This document shows positions 11,791-22,867 of a stretch of DNA of 64,000 bases, piece after piece. Under the pieces are notes generated by a model that had not been told where the DNA came from, ran no database searches, and worked only from the letters and a program-made list of their open reading frames with translations. Location: the NCBI GenBank assembly GCA_032622095.1, contig CP136062.1:51723349-51787348 (forward strand), given 5' to 3'. This stretch comes from Siphonodentalium dalli (Eukaryota > Mollusca > Scaphopoda > Gadilida > Siphonodentaliidae). Numbering within the stretch: position 1 is the stretch's first letter; every line of letters begins with the position of its first letter. Position numbers and translations under genes: made by a program.

Positions 11791-12250
11791 ACAAGAAAAA
11801 AAGTGGCCGCCCACAAGATGTCGTCCATACTGGCGGCAATATAATATTACATGCGGTTGTATTTTCAACTCGATTCGTTACACTAATATACCACGCTTAT
11901 TAGTAAAAATCCGACAATAAAATCCAAAATGACGGCCAAGATGGCGGCCGAAATGTGAACAATTTCTAAATTTTCGACATTTCACCACCTATCGTTTGTC
12001 TCTGGGAAAACATGGGCATCTTGGGGTAATTTTATAAATCATCTTACAGATGAGTCATCTACTCACACTATGAGACCATAATATGCACTCCTGGCCGGAT
12101 ATTTTTGCCCGCCGATATCATGCACGTTTTTCTAAATGCTGGTATAATTCGGTAAACGCCGAATCGCCGCTAATAACGTAATGTCTGTTTGGAATTAGTG
12201 GGTCTTATCGTTATGATAACTCCACCATGCACATTAATAATGTCAGACAT
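11790..12250. repeat. Diverged AAATCCAAAATGG-type units
   Basis: CCAAAATGACGGCCAAGATGG and a following TTATGATAACTCCACCATGC block recur in changed form at 12780-13080, suggesting an old ~190 bp tandem repeat split by the element at 12263. Confidence 0.5.
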
Positions 12251-12262
12251 TATATGTGGCCC

Positions 12263-12713
12263 GCCATATCAAATCCAGTCGTAAGTCGGGATTTTGTTTA
12301 CCCTGTGCCAATTGATTCTCTTATATATTCGAGTCGACCATAGGTCGTCTCGCATATATAAGAGAATGCATTGGCCTAAATTAATTTACAATTTTAATAA
12401 TTATTTCTTGTATTCTTTAACAATTTTATAATTTCACCCATACAGAGCCCCAGACAAACATGAGCAGACGACACTCTTCTATATGCTTCTGTATATGTGT
12501 GGGGCTCCCTGCAGGGTAATGAATGTTTTTTATTTTATGTCCTAAAAATTGTAAGAAACATTTATTTTAAAAAAATGATAAAAAATTGTTAGGCCAATGC
12601 ATTCTCTTATAATATATGCGAGGCGACCTATGGTCAACTCGCATATATAAGAGAATGCATTGGCACAGGGTAAAAAAAAATCCCGACTTACGACTGGATT
12701 TGATATGGCGGGT
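12263..12713. mobile_element. Double-hairpin MITE with GCCCGCCATATC ends and 11 bp duplication
   Basis: Outer inverted repeats GCCCGCCATATCAAATCCAG / its mirror end at GGCGGGT. The flank CATTATATGTG is present intact on both sides, an 11 bp target duplication, closest to Mutator-like behaviour. Inside are two ~70 bp hairpins of the same CTCTTATATATGCGAG type found in family B, although the outer ends are different. A short unrelated GC-richer segment sits in the loop. Confidence 0.8.
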
Positions 12714-12779
12714 CATTATATGTGTAGGACATACCCCGACTAGGATTCATCTTATATATACTTGAGTTGAGTAATATTC

Positions 12780-13085
12780 ATCCAAATCCAAGATGGCATG
12801 GAATTGCCACCAGAAATTTTAAAAATCACCGACAATCGCTGATTTTCACATTAATATATTTAGTTAGCGTTATTATCACGACAATTCCGTTCATGCTTAC
12901 TGTTGTGAGTATATGGATTACTGAGGCGAAGTAATTTCCTTACCTGTACTTCTCATGCAACAAAAATCCCCGCAAATCCAAAATGGTGAAAAGATTTTTA
13001 AAATCACCCAAAATTTCTCATATTAACTTCAGTGGGCGTTGTTGTCATTATAACTCCACCCATGCTTACACCAACTGCAGGGACG
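12780..13085. repeat. Diverged ~190 bp tandem units
   Basis: Two units, each beginning AAATCCAARATGG and containing an AAAATCAC block, then a TTATCACGACAATTCC/TCATTATAACTCCACCC block. Confidence 0.5.
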
Positions 13086-14235
13086 AAAACCCACAATTAA
13101 TAGTAGAGATATGGCATTTCGAAATCCATTCTCCCGTAAGCGCCGATAATGAAAACGTAGATGAGCCGAATATATAGTCGTATCAATGACATGCAAAATT
13201 CAGGACCTGAGCGACGATTCTGTGTCTAGCTCACGAGTTTGCTCCAAAACCGGCGGATTCGATATTTGTTTTGCTAGCTTTCCCGTAGTATATATCGCTA
13301 GATCAAAATGAACATAATACTAAGCAGTATTACGCTGAATCTTGAACTAGATGGTAGCATCTACATGTAGTATACAACTCATCTGCTAAAATATGGGATT
13401 TGAATGTGCGTCGTTTTGAACTAGAAAGGCATACGATCGATAAGTACATAGCTTACAGAAGGTCATCTCTATCGGTATACGTCTTTCTCAGACCTCATGA
13501 GGCCAACCATATAATTATACGCATATATATAAGTGATCTTCCCATATATATAGTTAGCTATACTCCATCTATTCGTCAATTCAAAACTCAGCGAATGCCT
13601 GACGTATACCTGGATAACTCCGACAGTGTTTCGAAGGATGATAACTTTATCATTCCCTTGGGCGATGCCTCTATGCTGAGGCCGTATACAGCTATAGAAG
13701 ACCACAATAATGAACCCATATACTTCTTGACCGTGATCCTTACAAATAGTTGTGACGTCCGGCTAGCAATAGTCTAGTCGAAGAGCTCCCAACAGAGAAA
13801 AAAACAGTACACGCGGGCTGGTATGTGGATATGCGCACAGATAGTGCATGGGCCACAATCTATACACCGACCCATACACCAGGTGTATGTTTCAGATAGA
13901 ATCTCATGCCTGTCGATGTTTTTGGTGTGGAAAGACTGTATTTCCACAACCGTTTCGACGCCTTTCTGAATAAACTGGATCCGGTGTATACCATAATAGT
14001 CTGGGTAATACTATGCTAGCCTTCCACAGAACTGGTGTTATAGTATAAAATGTCCTTGAAAGTTTGTATGCGTTGTTATCATCCTCCTCGGGCGGGTTTG
14101 GTGTCAATGCGTGTTCAGCCCCACCCCCCGTGTACGTGGTATCGCCAAACCCGAGAGTATCGATCACCAAACCCGAGAATTGCGGTTTTGATAAATGTAC
14201 ATATATTCCCTCAAATAAAGCTATATATCTCACAG
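13085..14235. other. Low-copy stretch with no recognised gene
   Basis: Contains the unidentified 125-codon ORF at 13400 and no recognised repeat; GTATGTGGATATGCGC and CACCAGGTGTATG form small palindromes. Confidence 0.3.
13400..13777 (+). CDS. Unidentified ORF, 125 codons
   Basis: Longest open frame in the repeat-poor stretch 13190-14230. The deduced protein is rich in Ile, Tyr and Asp with no recognised motif, no signal peptide and no clear splice sites. The neighbourhood has low-copy, AT-rich sequence. It may be a chance ORF. Confidence 0.15.
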   Translation: MNVRRFELERHTIDKYIAYRRSSLSVYVFLRPHEANHIIIRIYISDLPIYIVSYTPSIRQFKTQRMPDVYLDNSDSVSKDDNFIIPLGDASMLRPYTAIEDHNNEPIYFLTVILTNSCDVRLAIV

Positions 14236-14239
14236 TTAA

Positions 14240-14677
14240 AGGTACTCAACCCGTAAAGAGGGTCCCCATCTCAACAGATTCCAACAACAACAATCCGATC
14301 GGAGGGTCCTATATTACTATTTCTTTGGCTTTGGGGGTAAAAAATATTTGATTCGAGTCGAGGAACCCATCAAACAAAGCTCAGAGTTATTAGATATTGA
14401 TTTTTGAAATTTGTTATAAACTCGAGATCAGTACTACTAACTGACGTAATCTGCTCTGGATGTGTTCTCCGAATCTATTCAAACAGACAAGGATGGATAA
14501 CTCTAAAAAGTTATGGGCCAGATAGTATTCCCGATAATGAAAAATAATAGATTTCTAAAATCGATATCTAACAAATCTGAGCTTTGATGGGTGACTTCCT
14601 CGACTCGAATCAAATATTTTTGACCCCCGAAGCCATTGAAATAGTAATTGAGAGGAGTTTTATCGGGTTGAGTACCT
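14240..14677. mobile_element. Family H MITE, AGGTACTCAACCCG ends with TTAA flanks
   Basis: Terminal inverted repeats AGGTACTCAACCCG / CGGGTTGAGTACCT are flanked by TTAA at 14236-14239 and 14678-14681, the duplication typical of piggyBac-like transposition. Inner arms GATTCGAGTCGAGGAACCCA pair with an inverted copy near 14600. Non-coding. Confidence 0.8.
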
Positions 14678-14684
14678 TTAAATG

Positions 14685-15285
14685 GTGATATCCACTATTC
14701 AAAACATAGTTTCGCAAAGCGGCATGTTCCCTCAATGGGATAGCGACCATAGCTTGCTCTCACCACTATAAATTTAATAGAAATTCCGACTCATTTCCGA
14801 TTTTATCATAAATAGACACTTTTTGACGTTATATATAGGTAGTTCGTTTGAAACATAGTTACCCGACATCTGCGTGTGTCAATAGAAAAATATGTTTAAT
14901 TAACCGTAAAATTGTATAGCCTGCAGAGCGGTTCGAAAAAATACTATTTGCGTAAAAGTGTGGGTACCCACCATAATTTCGGGTATCAAAGCCGCAGATC
15001 GAGATGTCACCAAACACATATATGTATGGGATGTCAAAGATGCGAATGATATACTTCACATTTTGACCGTTTCTGCTTGAAGATATCCCAATTATCATTC
15101 GGACAGGCCGGTACTTGGATCATCTTTAGGGTGTGGTGCATGTGCAAGGGTGAAAACGTGTATGTTTGTTTGTGTTTTATGTTCTAATGTCATATTAATA
15201 GTATAGGCTATTCTGTGTTATTCAACATTATAGGCCCAGAACTGTACAACGAATCGAAAAATTAAATCAGTGTAAATCATGAGTT
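14685..15285. other. No recognisable feature
   Basis: AT-rich low-copy sequence; a 79-codon minus-strand frame here has no motif. Confidence 0.4.
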
Positions 15286-15287
15286 AG

Positions 15288-16323
15288 CAGGGACGTGGAT
15301 ATAGGGTCCCTGTTGGGGGTGTTTACCTATAGCTTCTAAATGCACACCCTTCCATTAACTTTTATTTGCACCCCCATGTTAGGTTCAAGTTTTCATCAAG
15401 TTTACAATGCGTTCTTCCAACTTTTGGATATGACAACCCCTAAGTTTAGATTGTTTCATCTGGTGACCATTTCAGTTCACAAATATGGCCGAAATTATTT
15501 TAATTCTCTAAATATGCGGATTTTTGTCTGAAACAATTTACACACTAAATACTTAAAAATGTGAACAAAGTTTTGGAATGAAATTTCCAACTGAGGTTAT
15601 GTCGGGCAAGACTTTTCCAAATGTTGAAAGTGTTGACCGACGTGCTGACACATCCCAAAAAGCGAATGAGTGGATGAATTACCAGACAAAGAGAACAGGA
15701 CATGTGAACTTCGGATGTAGCCCAGTATGTTCGTGGAAATAGAGTACGCATAACTATTTATCTTTTCTTGCGATGTTTTGTATCAGAATTATCATTGCAA
15801 ATTGCTCGCTTGATTGACACCATGTGCTATTGTATACGTTGACCTAGGTTGAGAGATACCCCCAACAAAACTAATCCAGTCCATGAAGACAAATGCATTT
15901 ATGATGAATGACACATTACACTCATCATCATGTCTCGTGTTCGTTTTGCACGAGTGGAGCGAAAATCACAATTATCTCTGTGAATAAAGCAAAAAACAGC
16001 CACTCCGCATGAAATCACCGGGCGCGGAAGGCTTAATTATATTATAATTAATCCCTTAATCAGTCCCTTCAACCGGTCCCTAACCCTTTTTAGTATTTAG
16101 TGTGTAAATTGTTTTCAGACAAAAATCCGCATATTTAGATAATATAAATAATTAGGCCAAATTTGTGAACTGAAATGGTCACCAGATGAAAAAAAATATA
16201 AACTTAGGGGTTGTCATATCCAACAGTTGGAAGAACCCGTTGTAAACTCGGAGTGACTGGAAGGGGTGCATTAAGAAACTATATACGAACACCCCCAACA
16301 GGGACCCTCTAGCCACGCCCCCG
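15288..16323. mobile_element. 1.0 kb element with ~240 bp inverted arms
   Basis: Left arm 15288-15550 and right arm 16090-16323 are inverted copies: AGGGTCCCTGTTGGGGGTGT, GACAACCCCTAAGTTTA and ACAAAAATCCGCATATTTAG all recur inverted. Ends CAGGGACGTGG and (inverted) CGGGGGCGTGG. No clear target duplication, no coding capacity in the ~540 bp loop. Confidence 0.8.
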
Positions 16324-16327
16324 ATAG

Positions 16328-16665
16328 TGTGTCTACCATTTTCAGAATGAGGTCCCCAAAGGGTGAATTTAGTGACGCACATTTGGCTAGCAATCACTAA
16401 ATTCCCCCTCTGAGGACCTCATTCTGCTTAGGCCTCAACTTCTGGGAAGCATCTATAGTCTCAAATTAACAATGTTTTAGTTACTTTTTCCCCTTCTATT
16501 CAGTTTCTATATCCATAACATAAAATGCATCATGAAGGTGACCAATGTGTGAACATCACCAACTTCAACTAGGGAACTTCAATCTGATCCTAGGTCTCAC
16601 ATAGCAGATTGAGGCCTCAGCAGATTGAGGTTCCCAGAGGGTAAATTTGTTGATGCTAGCCCGCC
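16328..16665. mobile_element. Family C element, truncated
   Basis: The first hairpin (GAATGAGGTCCCCAAAGGG and partner) is followed by the family's internal CATCATGAAGGTGACCAAT spacer and the start of a second hairpin that breaks off near 16665. Confidence 0.75.
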
Positions 16666-16669
16666 ATGC

Positions 16670-17370
16670 TAAGAATATGTAAGAGGATAAATGTATTGAT
16701 ACCATTGTTTTTCTGTCAACAAGTTCCAGCATTTTGCACCGTCATTCATTTTTTTTTTCGAACCTCAGATATAACTTTTCCTGTTTGCCTTGACATACTT
16801 ACCAGTAAGACGTTGGATTGAGAAGGGAACAGATATTTGTTTCCTCAATACAGCTTGAGAATAATTCTTAATGTTTTCTTAAATTTTGCTATAAGGGGCA
16901 TTCCAGAAGAAAGTGTTTCTCATCTTATCTGTTATTGAAGACCGTTTTTTTACTGGAATGTTTAGATAAGTCTGCATCGTAAATGCTTTATATTTATTTC
17001 AATTTTCATAAATTACTTAATGATAAGCGCACATCCTGAAGGGAGGGACAGTCACGATAGAGCTTTGACACATGAGACAAACGAGCCATAGTGTGAGTAT
17101 ATTTTAATTTATGATGGATCATATAAACACGTATGAAGCATGTATGTAAGAAAATGTACAGAATTCTGTGCCAACATTATTTAGAGTTTCAATCCACACC
17201 CATTTCAAAGAGCACGTTAAAACAGAAATAATCTAAAACAAAAACGTAATTCAAATAATGTCATTTACGAGGTCTTGCACCTCCTAGGTTTAACTATATT
17301 AATTATATTTAACTATAATAGATAAGATTGTCAGTGCCAATTCCACAACTTCTCTGTTTTTGCAGTCTTA
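16670..17370. other. No recognisable feature
   Basis: AT-rich sequence with no element boundaries or exons recognised. Confidence 0.4.
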
Positions 17371-17374
17371 TTAA

Positions 17375-17636
17375 CCCTTTCAATGACGGGACCTTCTTGA
17401 AATTTTGAGAAAAACCCTGTGCGAATACATTCTCTTATATAAGCGAGTCTCCTTTTGGGAGCGCGCGCCTCGCATATATCAGAGAATACATTGGCCTTAC
17501 AATATTTACCTTGCAAGCCAGTGAATTCACCTATATATGCGAGGCTCCCTATGGGAGACTCACATAAATAAGAGAATGCACTGGCACATAGTTAATGCTG
17601 CACCATAGCACCAGTGCAGTTCCCGTCACGAAAGGG
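17375..17636. mobile_element. Family B MITE, double hairpin, TTAA flanks
   Basis: CCCTTTCAATGACGGGA / TCCCGTCACGAAAGGG ends between TTAA at 17371-17374 and 17637-17640. Two hairpins of the TCTCTTATATAAGCGAG type, with stems that differ from each other in the central CTCCCTATGGGAG. Confidence 0.85.
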
Positions 17637-17640
17637 TTAA

Positions 17641-17978
17641 AATCAGCCAATTGAACAAGCTACACTATCTCTAGTCTGACAAGTTTGAAAATCATTCCTA
17701 TCATCGTCGCTATAAATAGCTTTTCCAGGCATTAAAATTGCTGTAAATGTCCAGCACCGTATTTTTAGGCCCGATTCAAACCCTAAAATTAATGAATGGG
17801 CATTACCCATGTATCCAGTTATCAATGTTCAAACATCACCTAATTATGCTAGAAAACTTTCAGAAATAATTGATAATTTGCTATCCGGGTCAATATATTC
17901 TTGAACATCCAGTAAAGATTTTATGAGTTTTTGGGCGTGAAAGTTACGAGTTGTTGTACTGATGTGAGGTGTATTCGA
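17641..17978. other. No recognisable feature
   Basis: Low-copy spacer between two TTAA-flanked MITEs. Confidence 0.3.
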
Positions 17979-17982
17979 TTAA

Positions 17983-18228
17983 CCCTTTGAGTGCCAGGTC
18001 AATTTTTGTATCAACCCATATACCTTGTGCAAATGCATTCTCTTATATATGCGAGTCGACCATAGGTCGCCTCGCATATATAAGAGAATGCATTGGCCTA
18101 ATAATAATAATAATTATTTTTTTTTTTTTTACTATTTTTTACAATTTTAATAATTTATTCTTATATTCTTTAACAGACTTATTTTGTAGGTTTAGGGCCA
18201 ATGAGATCGGCCCCTGGCACTCAAAGGG
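17983..18228. mobile_element. Family B MITE, single hairpin, CCCTTTGAGTGCCAGG ends
   Basis: TTAA-CCCTTTGAGTGCCAGG on the left and CCTGGCACTCAAAGGG-TTAA on the right. Only one perfect hairpin (GCATTCTCTTATATATGCGA... inverted) near the left end; the rest is poly-T and AT-rich. The subterminal sequence differs from other B elements. Confidence 0.85.
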
Positions 18229-18304
18229 TTAAAGATGCCCCATCCAATGTGACACCGAAATATTCAATTTTACATTGAAAAAGATTACAAAATATGATAA
18301 TTAA

Positions 18305-18546
18305 CCCTTTCGTGGTAGGAGCTGCGCTGGTGCAGTATTAAAGATCCTATGCTAGTGCATTTTCTTATATATGTGAGTCTCCCATAGGGAGCATAGCATA
18401 TATAAGAGAATGTGCTGGCTTACAAGGTCAAGGTAAATATTGTTAGGCCAATGTGTTTCTTATATATGTGAGGATGCCAATGTGAGACTCGTATATATAA
18501 GAGAATGAATTGGCACAAATTTCAGGAAGCTCCAGTCATGGAAGGG
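18305..18546. mobile_element. Family B MITE, double hairpin
   Basis: TTAA-CCCTTTCGTGGTAGGAGC to CATGGAAGGG-TTAA, with two somewhat degraded TTCTTATATATGTGAG hairpins, separated by a TACAAGGTCAAGGTAAATA spacer. Confidence 0.8.
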
Positions 18547-18550
18547 TTAA

Positions 18551-19185
18551 GAACACTTTGCCCACCTGACAAAAATTTAAAACATGTGGGAACTGGAAAT
18601 TTTCAACTACTATCAACACATGAATATTTACGTAATTATTCTTTTATTTTTAGCCATGATCTCATTTATTTATTCTCCATATTACAGGAAAGCAATAATA
18701 TTCATACACATAATAATCTGGCTTGAGATTTCCTAATATTTCAACATGACAGTACACCATTAATAAATATCTAAATACAACATATATGACATAATTATCA
18801 CAAAACAATGATCAAATCATATAATTAGCGAGCTCCAATTTTCTGTTGTCCAAGTTCCATCATATTAAAATAATATAATAAACATGAGAATGTAATTATT
18901 AACGTGTACTGAGAAAAACGCCCCACAGCAAATTAAATGCCTTTCCCACGGCATTGCTTACTGATGTGACCAATTTTGAGGAGTTCAGCATAACCATGGT
19001 AACACAGGCTAGTGACCAATCAGAACAAGCTATTGGAAGCAGCCATTATCACATAGCAGCAAGGTCACATTACTATCTTATATTGTCTCAGTTCAAACTG
19101 AGGAAACTTGGACCAGGATATTCAGAGCTCAGTCAGAACATGAACATAAAGAGAAAGTGACGATAGAACCATATATGGAGGACAT
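18551..19185. other. No recognisable feature
   Basis: AT-rich; a 68-codon plus-strand frame at 18954 has no recognised motif. Confidence 0.35.
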
Positions 19186-19187
19186 AC

Positions 19188-19398
19188 AGTAATGGTCTAA
19201 ATAATCGACTCCTTAACCATAGAAGAATTATGGCTAATTTTTCAGGATTTAGTGGGAAATATGGCTTGTTGCCATTCATCGGAAAGCTCTCACTGAGAGC
19301 TTTCCGATGAATGGCAACAAGCCATATTTCCGACTAAAACCTGAAAAGTTACCCATAATTCTGCTGTGGTTAAGGAGTCGATTATTTAGAGCATTAAT
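19188..19398. mobile_element. Family A foldback MITE
   Basis: Near-perfect palindrome, CAGTAATGGTCTAAATAATC to its mirror at TTAGAGCATTAATG, TA on both sides. The tip is GAAAGCTCTCACTGAGAGC. Confidence 0.9.
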
Positions 19399-19634
19399 GT
19401 AATCACAGCATAGGCTGCTTGCTGTGATCGAGAATTTTATTAAAGCAGAATAATATGATGAGCTTCAAAAAAGCCCAATTCTGCCACTGAATAAAAATTT
19501 CCACGGTCTAGATACAAAATTCAAATAAAAATAAAAAATAAGAAAATGTAATTCAAAATTGTGTCGACAACTATGCTGTAAGAGTTTGTTTTCAGTTCTT
19601 GAGGTTACCGTACCCACTAAATCTAGAAAATTAA

Positions 19635-19886
19635 CCCCTCCATGACTGGAGTTTCCTGATTTTTTGCGAAAGCCCTGTGCCAATGCATTCTCTTATATAT
19701 GCGAGTCTTACAAAGGGAGCGTCGCATATATAGAATAAATTGGCCTAGCAATATTTACCTTGACTGTTAAAGCCAATGCATTCTCTTATATATGCGAGGC
19801 TCCCTATGGGAGACTCTCATATATAAGAGAATGCACTGGCACAGGATCTTTAATGCTGTGCCATCACAGCTCCCGTCAAGAACGGG
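19635..19886. mobile_element. Family B MITE, double hairpin
   Basis: TTAA-CCCCTCCATGACTGGAG to CCCGTCAAGAACGGG-TTAA. The left hairpin has a partly eroded right stem; the right hairpin is intact (ATTCTCTTATATATGCGAGG and mirror). Confidence 0.8.
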
Positions 19887-19981
19887 TTAATGTTGAGCTC
19901 CCATCATGAAAGGGCTAAACCGTCATGAATGCCACATACAAGTTTTTTTTTGAAGTGGCATATGCAGGTTAGGGAAATTAA

Positions 19982-20340
19982 CCCTTTACCCAACAGAACG
20001 GCCCTGTGCCAATGCATTCTCTTATATATGTGAGTCGACCATAGGTCGCCTCGCATATATAAGAGAATGCATTGGCTTAACACATTAAAAATTATTTTTT
20101 TAGGCCAAAATTTTTTTTTTAGGCCAATGCATTCTCTTATATATGCGAGGCGACCTATGGTCGACTCGCATATATAAGAGAATGCATTGGCACAGGGCAT
20201 AACTGTAACCATCACAATGTGGTCAATGAGCCGGTTCCAATGATATCCATATTTGTATGGTTTTATTGAGACAGACCCAAGATAATTTAGGCTGTTGCAG
20301 CTTTATTTGGCCGTTTTTGGCCGGTTTGTTGGGTAAAGGG
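19982..20340. mobile_element. Family B MITE, double hairpin, CCCTTTACCCAACA ends
   Basis: TTAA at 19978-19981 and 20341-20344. Two perfect ~70 bp hairpins near the left side, then a ~150 bp stretch (GGAACC..ATATTTGTATGGTTTTA..CCGTTTTTGGCCGG) shared, inverted, with 57341-57732. Confidence 0.9.
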
Positions 20341-20344
20341 TTAA

Positions 20345-20880
20345 ACACCTCTCTCAACAGGTAGTTAATCTGATTGAAATTACAGCTACCAAATAGCAAG
20401 ATAAGGGCTGTGACATGCATGACAGATCAAGATATCAGGCAGATTTACTCTTGTGTGATATCTGATGTCTACAACTAATAATATATTTAAGAAATGAATG
20501 GCAGTTTCAATATGACGATAGGATTTCGACCACGAGAAAAATTCAGCAAACCATATGAACCCCAAAGAGGTTCAAGCAAAGGATGTTTAACTTTTATCAT
20601 GATCCAAAGCCATAAGCATACTGAATCTGCTGTTAGTTACTTATATATACATGCTTAATAAACTTTTCAAAGCTTAACATTAATAAACTCAATATTTGTT
20701 CAACTTTGGCGAAATATATGTAATGGCTTATGTCTCAATTTAGCCATTCTAATACAAGTGAGCCCAATCACAGAACTTCTGTGGCTCTGTGCCAAGCGTA
20801 ATTAATCATTAGTCTATTACAGTTTTACACTAATATCCTCACTGACTATACAAACCATTCTTATATCCAAATGTTCAAAT
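20345..20880. other. No recognisable feature
   Basis: AT-rich spacer with no exon or element. Confidence 0.35.
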
Positions 20881-20881
20881 A

Positions 20882-21094
20882 CAGTAATGCCCTAAGTAAT
20901 CGACTTCTTAACCACAGCATAATTATGGGTAACTTTTCAGGATTTAGTCGGAAATATGGCTTGTTGCCATTCATCGGAAAGCTCTCCCGAGAGCTTTACG
21001 ATGAATGGCAACAAGCCATATTTCCGACTAAATCCTGAAAAGTTACCCATAATTCTGCTGTGGTTAAGAAGTCGATTACTTAGAGCATCACTGT
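20882..21094. mobile_element. Family A foldback MITE
   Basis: CAGTAATGCCCTAAGTAATC to the mirror end GATTACTTAGAGCATCACTG, TA flanks; tip CTCTCCCGAGAG. Confidence 0.9.
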
Positions 21095-21095
21095 A

Positions 21096-21814
21096 TGTCC
21101 ATAGTGGACTTGTGAAATAATGCAATTAATCACTACCTACAATAGTTCTAGAAGGTACCAGATCAGGTCAACCATGTCATTTCTCAGGCCCGTGTGTATT
21201 GGCATTCAACCTATTTAATTGCGTTCAATCTGTCAGGGAAGTTTTAATCATTACAAAATAATCACGGTACGTTTTCACACAAACACGCGTGAAATTGAGA
21301 TTGAACAGACCTTTTTCCCAGTTCAGATTTCGGATACTTGGTTTGGTGATTTTTGACAAAATAAATCACATGGAATCTATCGACTCACATTTTACGGACA
21401 TCTGTTTGGGAAATAAAACACCACAGCAACCAAAATTAAACCCAATTAAAGTTAGCCGATGCAGAGCTGGAATGCTTCCTTGACGTGTGCCCTAATAATA
21501 AATAATAAAATTTAAATACATATGCATGCATTCTTTTCAAAAACCTTTTGGCCTGAGAAATGGAAAATTTACTTTTCCTGGCCTACATAAAACAACAACA
21601 ACAGTACAATAAGTTCTTTGAATTGGAGAAAAATGGTAAAATTCTTGTATGCATATTAACGGGAGCAAAGGCCTTCAAAGTGGGTTCATATGAGACAAGA
21701 AAACGTTTATAACAGTCTGTAAAATATCTATCATCAACATGTTGTCGACAAATCACTGTAACAGTTTTGTTTACATAATAATGGTTTCAACATGCGAAAT
21801 TGAGTTAATTAATA
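21096..21814. other. No recognisable feature
   Basis: Low-copy sequence, one 64-codon frame without a motif. Confidence 0.35.
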
Positions 21815-22235
21815 TGAAATTGTCAATGACACTGTAGCTCAACTTGAAGTTGAGGAGGAGCAATGAATAGAATGATAATGATGAAGGAAAGTCAAAATAT
21901 TTCAGTGAAGGGCTTGTATTGTGTAGATGAAATTATTTTCATTTAAAAAATTTCACCAATAAATGTGGGCTGAAAGGTGTGCCAATGGATTCACATGTGA
22001 ACTCCAACATGGCTGCTGGCGGCCATATTTTTTGGACATCTGGAGGTCACCTTGAAGATCCATCTGAAGATTGGTGATGATCGGATGAGGGATGTGGCCT
22101 GTAGGGTGTGCCATGTTTTTCAATGAATTTTAGAAAAAAATTGATGGCTCCCATCTAGAGGTCACCCCAAAGATCAATATAAAGATGTGGCCTGTAGTGT
22201 GTGCAAAGGGAAATTGTTGATGGATACACAGATGG
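21815..22235 (+). mobile_element. D-like element with non-tandem body
   Basis: Head TTGTCAATGACACTGTAGCT, then ACATGGCTGCTGGCGGCCAT and GGAGGTCACC..GATGATCGGATGAGGGA, ending GAAATTGTTGATGGATACAC. A relative of the D arrays with a different, CTGGAGGTCACC-containing body, as at 30690 and 59450. Confidence 0.65.
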
Positions 22236-22322
22236 ACACCATGTTCTTCTTAATGGTGACATTTTACAGACTGTCATAATTTTATAACATTCACACACTG
22301 TAAAGTCCTTGGGTCCCTTTAA

Positions 22323-22577
22323 CCCTTCCATCATGGGAGCTTCCTGATATTTTGTGAAAACCATGTGCCAATGCATTCTCTTATATATGTGAGTCTCCCA
22401 TAGGGAGACTCTCATATATAAGAGAATACATTGGCTTAACAATATTTAACTTGACCTTGTAACCCAGTGCATTCTCTTATATATGCAAGGCTCCCTATGG
22501 GAGACTCGCATATATAGGAGAATGCACTGGCACAGGATCTTTATTGCTCCACCGGCGTGACTCCTGCCATGAAAGGG
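22323..22577. mobile_element. Family B MITE, double hairpin
   Basis: TTAA-CCCTTCCATCATGGGAGC to GCCATGAAAGGG-TTAA with two CTCTTATATATGYRAG hairpins whose loops read CTCCCATAGGGAG. Confidence 0.85.
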
Positions 22578-22611
22578 TTAACAATTGGTTTGATATGACA
22601 TAATTTTACAG

Positions 22612-22669
22612 ACAGCCATTCTTAGTCTAGGATGTCAGAAAAGGAAGCACAACCATCAGTGAAACAGGT
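22612..22669 (+). CDS. Possible start exon (MSEKEAQPSVKQ) of an unidentified gene
   Basis: A stretch bounded by an acceptor-like ATAATTTTACAG and a donor CAG|GTAACA contains an ATG followed by 12 open codons ending exactly at the donor. The arrangement (short 5' UTR piece, then start codon, then donor) is like the GOLGA7 start exon. The peptide is hydrophilic and not recognised. No partner exon was found downstream on the plus strand. Confidence 0.25.
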
Positions 22670-22867
22670 AACACTCTACAGTAAACCATGTAATGTGAAA
22701 ATTTGACAGCACAGACCACCCGTCAACAGTGACAGGTGGAAAATTTAATACCTGTTTGTGTTACCACAGAAAGTTAGCTTTCAGTAAACATATATATGTA
22801 GACAGGGGGAGAATATTAAGCACTGGGAAGGCCTGGCATTCTGTAAAATCCAAATTGTCAAGGAGTA

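Noticed and set aside
17371-20344. The regularly recurring ~70 bp hairpins as tRNA-like or structured RNA genes
   Set aside because: They lie inside TTAA-flanked elements, in both orientations, without promoter boxes; MITE stems explain them.
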